DNA from: Trichobilharzia szidati
Taxonomy: Eukaryota; Platyhelminthes; Trematoda; Strigeidida; Schistosomatidae
Length of the DNA: 64,000 bases
Direction of reading: 5' to 3'
Assembly: GCA_944472155.2 (NCBI GenBank)
Contig: OX235275.1
Span: 58,173,228-58,237,227, forward strand
Shown here piece after piece: positions 52,400 through 63,199 of the stretch. The notes below the pieces were generated by a model, which worked only from the letters and a program-made list of their open reading frames with translations, did no database searches and was not told the origin of the DNA. The translations under genes and the position numbers were made by a program. Position 1 is the first letter of the stretch, and every line of letters begins with the position of its first letter.

Positions 52400-52600
52400 A
52401 AATGGAAGTTTCGCCCTATTTCAGACTCATCATTGGATGTACCTGCATTCAAAAGTGAGCTATTTTGTTCCCCAAGAGACTCGAACCCAATAGACATCGT
52501 TTGAAACGCTAAAGTAAAACAGACACCGAACTCTTTTAACTCAATCCTCTGACATCGTCAAAGCGTCCGTACACGGCAGAAGCTAACATGTCAGCAGAGG
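52400..52600 (-). repeat. HS-A, reverse copy
   Basis: Ribozyme end at 52408-52455 (minus: ACATCCA, ATGATGA, stem II region, GAAA), then body and an eroded B box (actcgaacccaat, 52482), and tail cctctgacatcgtcaaagcg. Stem III is gone. Confidence 0.6.
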
Positions 52601-53314
52601 TCAAGCGATTCAAAAAGGAAAATTAGGAGTGAATTAAAAACAAATACGTAATAACATTTTTTTATTGACAGCATACCATATTTGAAGCAGGAATTTACAT
52701 TTTATCCAGTATTTTCAATACTACAATAAATTTATAAAATTACATCACCATTCATCAGAAACGACCTACATGAAAAGAAATTACGATAAGGATAAAAAGA
52801 GATATGGTAAATACAAATAAATGTTATAAATCCCAACAAATTTGGAGAATTAAGATAATATATGTAAGCGGAAGTCAGTCGAAAGCAGGTCCACCCTGAT
52901 CCAGACTTCGTGTTTGTTTTGGAATCACAGACTTCACCAGCAAACATGGATATGGAAGGCTTGTGTTACAGTGGCCAATTTATATCATCTCTTGCGAAGA
53001 TGGTATATCCAACTATCGACCAAAGGAGGCATGCACTGTACATAAGTTTTCTCTCTCCTTGCTTAGTGCTGTGAGACGTAGCTAATGGAAATGGAAGATA
53101 TGAAAAGGCTGGCTAGCACTCCTTAATGGTAGGTATCTGAATTCTGTCCACAGTGTTAGGCGGCATAATATGATGAGTAATATTCAGGTTAAGTGTGGAG
53201 TACAAAGTAAGTCGGGTAAGTTGATCAAAGAAGTTGAGAAGGTGAATCGACTGGGGTAGTTAAGACAGGTGTTTCATTTGCCTGGCCATTGATTTTTTCG
53301 ATGGGCAATTCAAT
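52601..53314. other. Unassigned interval with a minus-strand open frame
   Basis: The frame 52732-52947 (71 codons) starts MFAGEVCDSKTNTKSGSGWT and ends Ser/Phe-rich. It is not linked to any repeat here, but no domain, signal peptide or convincing splice sites support it. It may be an exon of an unknown gene or chance. Confidence 0.25.
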
Positions 53315-53585
53315 CTTAGATTTTCCCATCGATTGATAGGACAGAAGTGCTAGATCTCAGGTGAACACCTGGAATTCTTGTACAGATGCTTCAGCGTTGT
53401 TAGGGCAAGTAATTAGAAGTTAATTGGTGGATGGTGACTAGCAGTCGAAGCCAGGATGCGTATTTCATCCCACTTGGGACTCGTCAGCCCAATGTACCTG
53501 CACTCCATGGTGAGTGATGATGTTCCCACCGAATTCCAAATAGGACAAAATGCGCATCCTGGATTTCACCAGTTAACTTAGAAAT
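53315..53585. repeat. HS-A reverse copy with truncated forward partner
   Basis: The tail (tagattttcccatcgattga, 53322) is followed by a reverse ribozyme end (53440-53505: core CTGACGA intact, stem II GTCCC/GGGAT, GAAA, stem I damaged) and body to 53530. Then a forward stub (ccaaataggac, gcgcatcctggat) faces outward. Confidence 0.65.
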
Positions 53586-54639
53586 TGGATCAGGTTGGAA
53601 AGGAGTTAAAGGCATTCATATCAAAACATGGCATCAGTTCATGACATCTTTGATAGCTAGTTTGAGCCAGACGAGTAAAGATACACAGGCTTCCACGGCA
53701 GGCTTAGAACTAATGGCCCGAGACTACTAGAAATATAGCCGAAAATAATCATCAGTGTCACAGATCAATCAAACTCTCATTTTTTCCATGTTACTCTTCT
53801 TTTCCCCTCACATTTCTACTTATTATATTATTCCTAAGTTCCTTTACTTCCCTTTGCTTCGTATAACTTTGTTCTATACACGGAGTGTAGCAACCTGAAC
53901 CACCGAACGTTTGTAGGAATTTCCATATTGATGCTTATTCAGTCAAGATTCACCTTACTGAAATTTTGGTCATTTTTGGCCTTCATTCAGTTCGACTTCA
54001 TTTGAATAATTTTTCACTGTCACCATCATATGAGCTAACCTGATAACCATATTGCACACTTCACTGGTGGAAAGACACTGGTTGCCAATATCCCATTACC
54101 AGTTCGTGTAGACTCAAGTAACTCATTTTTATCAATTTGTTTTGACTACTAAAATGTTAAATAAGTAGGTCAATGAATAGGCTGAAAATATTAGCTTGTT
54201 TACTTATTTTCAAGCAAGGCTGTGTATAAAATAGGTTGGATTTGATGTGGAACAGATTATCACAAATGTTATTCACTATCTTAGTAGTGTCTACAAGACT
54301 TAATGTATTCCTGAGTGTTGTGTTATATCACGAAAATAATACTTTGCACTTGGTAAACTAACCAAGGCACCGTACTTAATTTGTTTTCCCAAATATAATC
54401 AAGAATATATGTAAATGGTGTTCACCATGGATGTAATCAGCCCACATTTCACTAACAATTACATCGGCCGGCGAACAATAAAATACATATCAAGTGAGCA
54501 GAACGACTGTCCGGTATTAAGATTACTTTGAACTGGCAGGCAAGCCTTTAAGTTTGATCTGAGTGGTTTCCATAACCTCAACGCGGCGTATGCCGTGAGA
54601 CGCTATTAATCACCATCAGGATTCAGTGCACTCATTGAG
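53586..54639. other. Unassigned interval; possible HS-D stub
   Basis: Around 54495-54560 the blocks aagtgagcag, gactgtccggtattaagatt and actggcaggcaag match the HS-D fragments at 9930 and 62930. The rest is not recognised. Confidence 0.3.
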
Positions 54640-54717
54640 AAGTAAAACTAGGTGATTTTGATGTATTTGTGTTCTCTGAGCTGGATAGTTTATTTGCGAA
54701 GCTTTGACTGCCCTACT

Positions 54718-54912
54718 ATTTATTTTTTATTTCTGATTGCAGCTTCACTCCACACCGTATTTTCGGTACAGGTATAGGATTTTCAGCATGTGATATCGGT
54801 AGCCCAAATTTTGCAGGCCGGCCATAGATATCAGGTGTGCGTCGACAGGCGATCGAACCCCTGACCATGTGCATGGTCAGCTAGAGTCCTAACCGCTGTG
54901 CTGCCAACGCAC
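54718..54912 (-). repeat. SINE-U, reverse copy
   Basis: Same structure as the copy at 35000-35198: tRNA head (GTTGGCAGCACAGCGGTTAG, B box GGGGTTCGATCG), then gatatctatggccgg, ctaccgatatcacatgctg, and tail ccgaaaatacggtgtggagt ending in aataaaaaataaa. Confidence 0.75.
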
Positions 54913-54999
54913 ATCTTCAGTACATACTTCAGTTTGTTGAAATCAGCTTTAGATTTCTCCATGCGTTCACTATCAATCTTCTCTCCCGATGACCTTGAA

Positions 55000-55440
55000 A
55001 GTGGTTGGTTGTTTTTGTGTGTTTTCACACCCCTAGGTTACTTGTATTGGTATTGGTGTTGACTGTTTCCTTGGCCTGAAGTTTTACCCTTTTTTATGAG
55101 ATTCCCTTCTTATCGATTGGTAGATTTTGTATATTTCAATGTGTCTAGTGATTGACGATTCACTGGAATACCAGGCTTTAAAAAAGTCTCTAGCACTCTT
55201 TTTGTTTCCTGTGTCTAATATTTGAACGTTGTCCAAGTCGAGCTGATATCCATGGTTGTCTGTATCCAGCAATATGAGTGAGGAAGTGGATTTGTTGTCT
55301 TTTGACGGCTTGCTTATTTTCATGGATACAAAGACGAAGGGAACATCCGCTTTGACCAATGTAGTGTTTTGCACAGTTGCTGCAACTTATTTTGTAGATG
55401 ATGTCGGCTTTACCTTCTTTCTCTGCTCAGTCTTTTGGTT
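55000..55440 (-). pseudogene. PLE-7 GIY-YIG endonuclease fragment
   Basis: Translated with one frame change: IYKISCSNCAKHYIGQSGCS, IHENKQAVKR (Glu helix), then YQLDLDNVQILDTGNKKSAR and EIYKIYQSIRRES. The order of GIY-YIG, HEN helix and L-D-DNV-IL strand resembles PLE-1 (KIDFDNVEIL), so it is a related but distinct family. Confidence 0.65.
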
Positions 55441-55607
55441 GACATAGAGCTGAGTGCTGTCATTTTGTTGGCTTTTCAGTTGCATCAATTTCTAAATGTT
55501 TGGAGAATCTTGTAGACCTTGCAGAGTCTTCCAATTGCGTTCAAGGCCACCAGGAGAGATGACAAATAAACTGGTGGAGAAATCTAAAAGCACACTTTAA
55601 ATTGAAG

Positions 55608-55653
55608 TTTGCGCTGAAGATGTTGCCAAGTGAGGCAATGAAACGTCCTCGAA
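55608..55653 (+). ncRNA. Hammerhead of PLE-7
   Basis: Stem I TTTGCG with CTCGAA (five of six pairs, one G-U), core CTGAAGA, stem II TTGCC with GGCAA plus an imperfect base step, GAAA, minimal stem III ACGT and C at 55647. Conserved core bases are all present, so activity is plausible. Confidence 0.65.
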
Positions 55654-55715
55654 TAAAACCTTTATCCCAGAGAATACAAATACATCAAAATCATCCACCT
55701 GATCTTCAGATCTTC

Positions 55716-55954
55716 TCCATCATATCTAAACGCTGGTGAGCTGAACAATTTCTTCGTTCCACTATTTTCAGCCTTTCTCTGTAAAATAAAGCATTAAACG
55801 CCTATAACAAAAGCTGTTACAACGGGTGAGCTTGTTTGTTAACCGTGAAGTCACGGTTTATGCATACATGGACATGGTAACCTTAGTGGGCAGTTTTTGA
55901 TTCGTTTATTCATGGCTTACATTTCTGAGGTTTTGCGGCATGTATTTTGTCTAA
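55716..55954. other. No recognised feature
   Basis: Short spacer between a PLE and a LINE. Confidence 0.4.
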
Positions 55955-57160
55955 TAATAATAATAATTCGCTTACAAACACAGTAGAATTACTTTAGATG
56001 CAGCTGCAGTCTTGTATCATAACATTGTCTCCAGCTTAGACAAGGGGGCTAAATTTGTTCGCTGCACCCTTCTAGATTATACATCTGCTTTCGACTCAGT
56101 ACCTAGGGACATTTTACTAAAGAAGCTTGCTGAAACTCAAACTGACTGCTGGGTTGTCAAATGGCTCCATTCTTATTTCTCAGGAAGAAAGCAATACACT
56201 CTATGTCAGGGACAGTCGTCCAATTCATTGCTTACTGAGGCTGGTGTCCCTCAAGGCGCTGTCCTTTCTCCTTTTCTGTTTCCTTTCGTTTGACTTTTAC
56301 ATTAAGAAGTTAAGGCATTCAGGCATAACTCAACCCCTCCTCCTCTTACAGTTTACCAACTAGCGTATTTTACCTATTCTTCTTTACTGTTCACCCTTAT
56401 TCTTTCCTGAGTTGCTTAAAAAAGACTATGTCATACTTCGCAGAACTCTGAAGACTGTCAGTAGGACGAGTGGTATCCTATTGGGCCACATCATTGACAT
56501 TGTCACTGATAAGCACTTGATGTCATGCAACAAATTGGCTAAAGGAATTTTGAGCGACTCTGAGCATCCACTCTACCCGCAGCTCCAACCTTGTGTCTCC
56601 TCAGGTAAAACAAGAAGTCTTTTCAGAAGAATTTACGCACGTACGTCTAAGTATAAAAATTCCACTATACCATATCTGGAAACTACTTTATGTGATGAAA
56701 ATAGTGTCAGGCATGAACTAACTAACCTTCTTTGCATCACTAAATAAACCATTTCCTTCACTTTTAAAGCATCAACCTTTATTGTTATTGTTCTTCTTAT
56801 ACTTATAATCCTCTCAATCTTTTCGTTTTGTTTATTTCTTTTCATAAGTGTGGTCATAATTTTAAGCTATACTATATCAACAGAACATTAGACCCAATAA
56901 TCTATAACATGCTAAAGTTCCCGAACTGAATCGCCAACACTGTTTGAAACAAACGCACTGTTATTATTATTGTTATTATTATTATTATACCTAATAATTA
57001 TGTCGTAAATGTGGACAAATTCCTCCGATTAATTTTGTTTTAATTTTATATATATTTTGAGTAAATCAGATGCAATATTGTGACAAATGCTGAGAATTCC
57101 ATTCTGTATTATAAGTACTGTTTCTGGAATAAAGTAAATTATTATTATTGTAGTAGTTGT
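55955..57160 (+). mobile_element. CR1-like LINE (SR1/Perere type), internally deleted
   Basis: Reverse transcriptase fragment (56012-56293), deletion, C-terminal fragment (56412-56747), and a 3' UTR ending in ctggaataaagtaaattatt near 57145. No inverted partner. The tail differs from that of the RTE elements. Confidence 0.7.
56012..56747 (+). pseudogene. CR1-like reverse transcriptase fragments
   Basis: The first frame has VRCTLLDYTSAFDSVPRDIL (first catalytic Asp), VVKWLHSYFSGRKQYTLCQG and GVPQGAVLSPFLF. The Y/F-A-D-D box is deleted. The second frame has RRTLKTVSRTSGILLGH, HPLYPQLQPCVSSGKTRSLF and ARTSKYKNSTIPYLETTLCD, the usual C-terminus of such LINEs in animals, with stop 56745-56747. 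Confidence 0.75.
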
Positions 57161-58564
57161 ATCTGACTTTTAAGTTCACCCCAGTGTTGTAGGATGTTTC
57201 CAGGAGATCTTTTGATCATACGGTCGTGTTTTGAGGGTCATTCTAGTCAGGTTGGACGACATGCAAATATCAGTGAGGCTCTGTTGCAACAGAAGCGTCA
57301 TTCTCAATTCAGTGGCTTTCCTAATAAATTCCATTAATTTTTATGAGGCTCAGAATTTCATACATGTTAACGAATAACATTGGCCGGTAAACCTCCAGAC
57401 AATGTGTATTTACTATCCACCTTAATGACCGGCCAAATATATACACTACCGTTTGACATAAAGTCATACGTGAATTCCAGGAAATCAGTGGTAACATCTC
57501 TGACTGCAGCACTGATTAATGTGGGTTAGAATCGCATCATGAGTTTCTTCATGACTGCAGAAACAGCCTGCTTTTTGCTTCAAATCACCTTATATATATA
57601 CCCTTGTTGTATTATTGCTAAAACACAGATTTGGCTGTGCAGTGACAGGAGCTACGTTCTCATGGTCGATGGTGACCAAAACAGGTTCATACATCTTTGA
57701 ATTAGTCTGTATTCTTCAGCAAATGTGCACCATAGGTTTTCAATCAGGAATTTTTACCTGTTCTTGGCAGAAATGCATATCCATCAGTCCATCCTTTAAC
57801 GTCAGGCAATCATATTTGCCTTTTCACTTTGTGAAGAACACTCACGTGGCGCATGAAGGTAGTGAATAATATTCAACTGGCACAGGCTGTGAAGGAGTAG
57901 CAATATAGGAGCATTTCGAGAGGGAGACCAAAGTCTACCTATCCGTGACAATCATTAATGGGGACTGAAGTCTGTAGTATCTCTCTCAAAAAACGTTTGA
58001 AGATTCACAATTATATTCGGCACTTACTTCTTTGCACTTGTTAGTCACAAAAATACGGAATAGCCTGCAGAAAAAACACGTGACTTACCTCACTTCGGGC
58101 AGTTTTTCGCCTAGGCGGATTTCTGAGAATTAGTGTCAATGGTGCATAGACAAAGCATATTATTGCAGTAGTCCAAAGAGTCCTATATTAGACAAATAGA
58201 ATAAATATGTATGTTAGGTATGTAAAAGCATATTCAGGCTTACCCACCAAATATATAAACAGATCATCGACAAATGATTTTACCGAGAATATCAATAAAT
58301 ATAATGATTTATGTAAGCTTTTCCGAATGTCTTCTAAACGTTTCTACCTAATCATGATGTACAGTATGATCGAAAATCTAGCTTATGAATTGTATTTTTA
58401 GGTATTTCCTGGTCTCAAGAATATAGTTCTAGCAATTTGTGAGTAATTCTTCTCCTGAAAGTTTCTAAAAGCCTCACTAAATACTGGTTTAAATAACATT
58501 ATCACAGTGGCAACTAATCCAAAGTAATGTTAATGATAATCTTAATATGTGTTTGTAAGAATAA
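57161..58564. other. Mostly unassigned; HS-C stub and possible exon
   Basis: 57478-57590 is a decayed HS-C piece (tcagtggtaacatctctgac, tgcagcactgatt). The block at 57910-57950 recurs at 18325-18360. On the minus strand 58089-58122 (34 nt) lies between a gacactaattctcag acceptor context and a GAG/GTAAGTCA donor; two frames are open. It could be an exon but nothing joins to it. Confidence 0.3.
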
Positions 58565-59105
58565 ATGTCATTTGGTGAATGGTGACCGGCAGTAGAATCC
58601 AGAACGTGATTTGCGTCCCATTTGAAACTCATCATGAAGATGTGCCAGCTTTTCCCAGCAGGGGAAGGTAGTTCCACAGAGACACGGATTCAGCAAACAC
58701 CATCTTACACTCTGAAAGTTTATCCACCAGACTCTTTGATCCACAACATCCACCTCTCGTTCAATGGGTGCCAGTAATTATTTACTTTCAACTCACTTTA
58801 GATTTTCCCGTCAATTGGTTGAAAAGAAGTGCTCGATTTCAGGTTGACATGTCGGCTTCTTATGCAGATGCTTCGATGATGTCTGGGCATGTAATTCGAA
58901 GTTAGTTGGTGGATGGTTGTTTAGCAGTGGAATCCATGATACACATTTCGTCCTATTCCAGACTAATCAGCTGTATATACCTGTATTTCAGTGGGAACAC
59001 CATCATTCAATGCGAGATGCAGTAACATCCAGATGATGAGTGCGAAATAGGACGAAATGTGCATCCTGGAATCTACTGCCAGTCACCATCTACCAATTAA
59101 CTTCT
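58565..59105. repeat. HS-A tandem-plus-inverted cluster, 335-bp unit
   Basis: Two reverse ribozyme ends lie exactly 335 bp apart (aatcc at 58596 and 58931), separated by a full unit: eroded boxes (58660-58770), tagattttcccgtcaat, gacatgtcggcttctta, cagatgcttcgatgatgtct. A forward copy then begins near 59000 and ends in a ribozyme at 59027-59070. The spacing equals the unit size I recall for Sm-alpha. Confidence 0.8.
59027..59070 (+). ncRNA. Hammerhead of HS-A, near-intact
   Basis: Stem I TCCAG with CTGGA, core ATGATGA (only C3 changed), stem II GTGC..GGAC with three of four pairs, GAAA, stem III ATGTGCAT, then C. Best HS-A ribozyme in the window, but likely slow because the C3-G8 pair is broken. 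Confidence 0.65.
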
Positions 59106-59380
59106 AATTCCAGTCAACTGATTGGAACGAAGTGTTCGGTCTGTGTTGACTAGTCCACTCGTAGGACGGAAGCTTTCAGTTAATCAGTCCCAAATAGGAT
59201 ATAATGCGCATCCACTACCTCGCTACCAGTCACAATCCACCACATTATTTCAAGTGAATCCTCAAAGATTGTTGAAATGTCCGTACCTGAGGCTTTCATT
59301 TTTAAAGAAGCTGAACGTTTCGGCCCGATCAATCGACGATAAATTGGAAAGTGAATGGAAAAACAAATGGGCATTATAAT
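59106..59380. repeat. Further HS-A debris
   Basis: gattggaacgaagtgttcgg (tail), then cagtcccaaataggatataa and gcgcatcc (ribozyme), cagtcacaatccacca (end), and cccgatcaatcgacgataaa (tail again). An 85-codon frame across it is chance. Confidence 0.5.
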
Positions 59381-59799
59381 CTTACATCCAGGAACAAGGC
59401 AATCGCCATTGGGAACTAAACAATCTATACATTAAATAGGAGTTTACAATATTTTATCAACAACCTATTGGAGAAGCTGCATTGCACTCAGATGGTGTAA
59501 GCTGTTCCATGATTTAAAATTTCTGCGTTTGACGACTAATGCGTTATGTCTGAGCACTACATATACAACTAGAAATATGTGTATGGTACTCCATGATTTG
59601 TGATGGTTCTTTGACTGATGTCAGTTCATCATGAAATCTTATAAGTGCAGCACCTCAGTACCGACCATTTACTTTTATGTTTGCCTCTTTCAAAACAATT
59701 CTTTTCCCAGTTTGGGATAGAACTTTCAGTTGATTTGTGGCAAGGCTGAAAATCACAACCTATTTGATTAGACTCTAACACAACTCTAGATCATGATGT
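59381..59799. other. Unassigned, with an HS-B terminal block at 59585-59650
   Basis: gtactccatgatttgtgatg, gttctttgactgatgtcagt and tcatcatgaaatctta match the end of HS-B. Otherwise nothing seen. Confidence 0.4.
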
Positions 59800-60005
59800 T
59801 CTTTACTGAGTGGTTGCTAGCAGTGGAATACAGAACGCGCATTTTGTTCTATTCGAAACTTATTAGCCAGCAATTTTTAGTGAGTGATACTGTTCCCATG
59901 AAGACTCAAAAACCAAAGCGTTATCCTCCAGACCATTTGGGACGCGAGAGCCATCTCTTGTTCAGAGGTAATTGTGATCTCCCGGTCAATAGATTGGCTT
60001 GAAAT
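59800..60005 (-). repeat. HS-A, reverse copy
   Basis: Minus-strand ribozyme end (59815-59880: GCGCGTTCTG, stem II eroded), body gtgagtgatactgttcccat, B box lost, A-box region ccaaagcgttatcctccaga and gcgagagccatctcttgt. Confidence 0.6.
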
Positions 60006-60214
60006 ACTCCGCGTCTGTTGATATGTAGATTCTGTAGAAATTAACTAAGGGTCCGTGCTAGCAGTCTAAGTGTCAACAAAGTTTGAACATTTCAGGTCAA
60101 ACAATCAACGATAAAAACAAAACTGAATTCAACAACTCTAAATCAGTTGACAACTACAATAAAATGGCAACTCTACACATCATCATCATTAAACAAAGCA
60201 TAGAGTTGTAATGA

Positions 60215-61060
60215 AAAATGTCTCTACCTCAGCTTCATCAACTTTGAAAAGACCATCGACAGCGTTGACCACGTAGTAATTTCGAAACCACTGCAACACT
60301 GTGGCGTGCACCAAATCTTAACCAGCCTCATTAGACAGCTATATGATGATGCCACATTTCAAGTGATTCACAATGAAAACTCGGGAGGGCATTTGAAGTG
60401 AAGACAGGAATAAGACTAAGCTGTATGCTTTCACCCAATGTGATTTTCCTAACTGTACAGGCCTGGATTATATGGAAGACTTTTGGGAGCGAGAAACCAG
60501 AGAAACGCTGAACAGATAAAAAAGTCTAGATGATAAGGAATTTGCGGACAATTTATGTATAATGTAACGCAAACTCAAAGAATTAGTGTCCAAGACAAAC
60601 AAGTTAAAAGAAGAAACAGATAGCGAAAACAGGACTCAAAGTGAACATAGAAAAGACGGAGGTGATGAAGTTAACCAACCAACAGCGACAACAAACAGCA
60701 GCAATCACTACCAATGGGAGAAAGCTTGATCACTACGGAATTAGTTTGGAAATCTCCTACACTCAGCCAGCATAAAGAACAAGATTCGCAATTTCAGCAA
60801 TAATGTGAAGTTAGTGCTTCTTTATGGGTGAGAAGCTTGGCGGGCCCTTCACAAAATGATTTCTAAGGGGCTAATGCAGACTTCCACTTACAGCCGCCTT
60901 CGATCCATACTGAAGATCAAATTGCAAGGAAGAATTAGCAAAAGGTCACCCTGGGGACAAAGCAACTAAGAACCTGCTGTTCAACAATATGCAGGAGGAA
61001 TTATAGATGGATCAGGAAACTGTTGAGTGACATCGCGCACCAGGCTGGGAATAATAATTA
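60215..61060 (+). pseudogene. RTE-C LINE, from reverse transcriptase to C-terminus
   Basis: Begins with an FEKTIDSVDH-like block (60237), then LIRQLYDDATFQVIHNENS in broken frames, the palm region (gataaggaatttgcggacaa = DKEFADN-like, 60530), the linker, and C-terminal blocks (gcttctttatgggtgagaag, cagacttccacttacagccg, aagaacctgctgttcaacaa). Many shifts. Confidence 0.65.
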
Positions 61061-61444
61061 CAATGACATCAGTAGATCTATTAAAATTAGACACAGTAGA
61101 ATGATGATTTCATTCCTTTCAAAGTATCATGATTAAATCGTAAACACAAGTAAACTGAACATTAAACTCACCACTTAAAACCAAATGCTCTAATCAATAC
61201 AGTACTAAGTAAAGGTCCTGAAAATATAAGATAAAAAAATAATCTAGTTATTATATACTACTGAAAAACTACTTAAAAATACCTGTATTCATTTCGTCTG
61301 CCTAGTCCTCTAAGTATATCGTACTTTTAGTCAAAAAATTACTTCAATAAATCGGATTCTCAAGTGTGGCAAACTACTTCGCAATTATATATATGAATTC
61401 ACAATCTACGCAGTTCGAGGAGGTGATTATTTCACTAAAGTTTC
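61061..61444. other. No recognised feature
   Basis: AT-rich interval. cagttcgaggaggtg at 61412 recurs at 49877. Confidence 0.4.
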
Positions 61445-62590
61445 CCTTATGGATAAGATTTTATTTTGATAAATCACAGTGTTGCTGTAAAGTAATATTT
61501 ACTGATGACGTTTCGAGCACAAACTACTGCCGCTCATAATCATATCAAGTTACTCACACAACTTTTTTCCTTCATTTATATACATGTGTGGAATCGATTA
61601 GATATTTGAATAAACATCAATGTATGATAAGGTACATTCAGAAATAGTAATATGAGTGTTATTGATCAATTACAGTTAGATGGGAAATAAGACGAGTGTT
61701 CAAGTAGAATTTTAAGATTATTTATTATCCTCTTCTGATTTGACCGGTGGTAATAATATCTTCCATATTTCTGGTATTTGCGTTGAGTCATTCCTGTTGC
61801 ATGTGTTGGGTGTAGATTCGATGAACAAAGATTCAGTAATCAACCTCTCTCTCCACCTGCACAGATTACTTTTTAGAATTCTAACCCTCTCCCATCCTAT
61901 TGTGTGGTTGTGTGTTAATGCATGCAGCGCAGTGGAATTGCTGAGCTTTTTTCTAAATTACTTATCTTTTCGGGGTCAACCATTCTTCCATTTGCTAAAT
62001 TCTTATGTTATGATAATCTGATTACTCCCACCTACTAGTTTGACCAATGTAGTTGACCTGACAGTCATTACAGGGTATTTTGTAAATTATATTATTTTGT
62101 TTAATTGGGTCAACAGGGTCCTTTAACCTACAGAGCTTGTCCTGGTTCATCGAGTCTACACTCAACACATGCAGCAGAAATGACTCAATGCAAATACCAG
62201 AGATATATATGGAAGATATTATTACCGCCGGTCAAATCACAAGAGGATAATAAATAATCTTAAATTCTATTTCAATTCAAGCACATCATAACATTTTAAC
62301 AAGTTACTTACTATGACTATAAAAACACTCGTCTTATTTGGCATCTGATTGTAATTGATTAATAACACTCATTTTATTATTATTTCTGAATGTACATTAT
62401 CATACATTGATGTTTATTCCAATGTCTAATCGATTCCACAGATGTATATAAATGAGGAAAAACGTTGTGTGAGTAACTTGATATGATTATGAGTGGCAAT
62501 AGTTTGTGCTCGAAACGTGGTCATCAGTTAATATTGCTGTATGACAACACTATGTGACTTATCAAAATAAAATCTTATTCATACTGGAGT
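61445..62590. mobile_element. PLE-2 head-to-head inverted pair
   Basis: The left arm (minus, 61445-62140) encodes the GIY-YIG end and C-terminus (for example ITESLFIEST region near 61830-61850) and ends in a hammerhead-like block (61548-61500: stem II GAGC with GCTC, GAAACGTC). The right arm (plus, 62145-62590) starts at the tail of the protein (ttcatcgagtctacactcaa) and ends in the same block (62477-62530). The arms share a 3' UTR and differ by indels. Confidence 0.75.
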
Positions 62591-62889
62591 TATACTCTAC
62601 CACAGTGCCCAAGTTGTACACTTATATCACTAAAGTTTCCCTTTGGGAACAGAAAATTATTCAGATCGCCACAATATGTGATACCATATATGGCAATTAG
62701 GAAATCCGGAGTGGATGCATAAAACAATATATACCACTGATTGATTAAGAAGAGTATTTGTATTACCAATCACACCAATTAGCATCGCTTGCTGGTCTGA
62801 TTCGTTTAAAGTCTGCCTGACATCAAGTAACCAAGACTAAAAGCGTAAAAATAGCCAGAAATCGAGTCGTTTGAAGTGATTCGACTCTC
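62591..62889. other. No recognised feature
   Basis: AT-rich; the first 30 bases continue the outer edge of the PLE-2 arm. Confidence 0.4.
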
Positions 62890-63070
62890 TGAAATACGTC
62901 GGACCAGGTAGACCATTGGTGAGCTCAGCCCTGAACAGCGAACAGAGCCGTCCGGTGTTCAGATCACTCTCATTTGACTTGCTGGCTGGCTGGCAAGTAA
63001 TCTTGATTGATATGAGTGATACACCCCTACTTATCTCAAAGAATCAGTAGTATATAGTTGTTTTCATATA
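62890..63070 (+). repeat. HS-D candidate hammerhead SINE, 3' part
   Basis: CATTG...CGGTG can pair as stem I. Between them lie TTGGTGA as core candidate, GCTCAGCC, GCGAACAG and GTC, then ttcagatcactctcatttga, cttgctggctggctgg and the end cagtagtatatagttgt. G-U pairs replace G-C pairs relative to the copy at 9905. No tRNA box seen. Confidence 0.35.
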
Positions 63071-63199
63071 GGTAAATTCAGTGTTAAAATTAGACAAGTT
63101 ATGATTTCCGTGGTGAATTCAAAAACCTTCATATTTTTAGAATTACCCGTATAACTGAAAAGAAAATTATCCGTTATCAGTCATGAAAGAGAACAGTGT

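Larger units (their letters stand above)
54640..55715. mobile_element. PLE-7, inverted ends, interrupted by SINE-U
   Basis: Left end tgattttgatgtatttgtgt (54655) mirrors acaaatacatcaaaatcatc (55681). The body reads leftward with a GIY-YIG region (55440-55080). A SINE-U copy (54718-54912) sits inside. The right end carries a forward hammerhead at 55608-55653. Confidence 0.65.

Noticed and set aside
61740..62021. 93-codon plus-strand frame
   Set aside because: It is the antisense of the PLE-2 GIY-YIG/C-terminal region of the left arm; similar antisense frames occur in the other PLE-2 copies.
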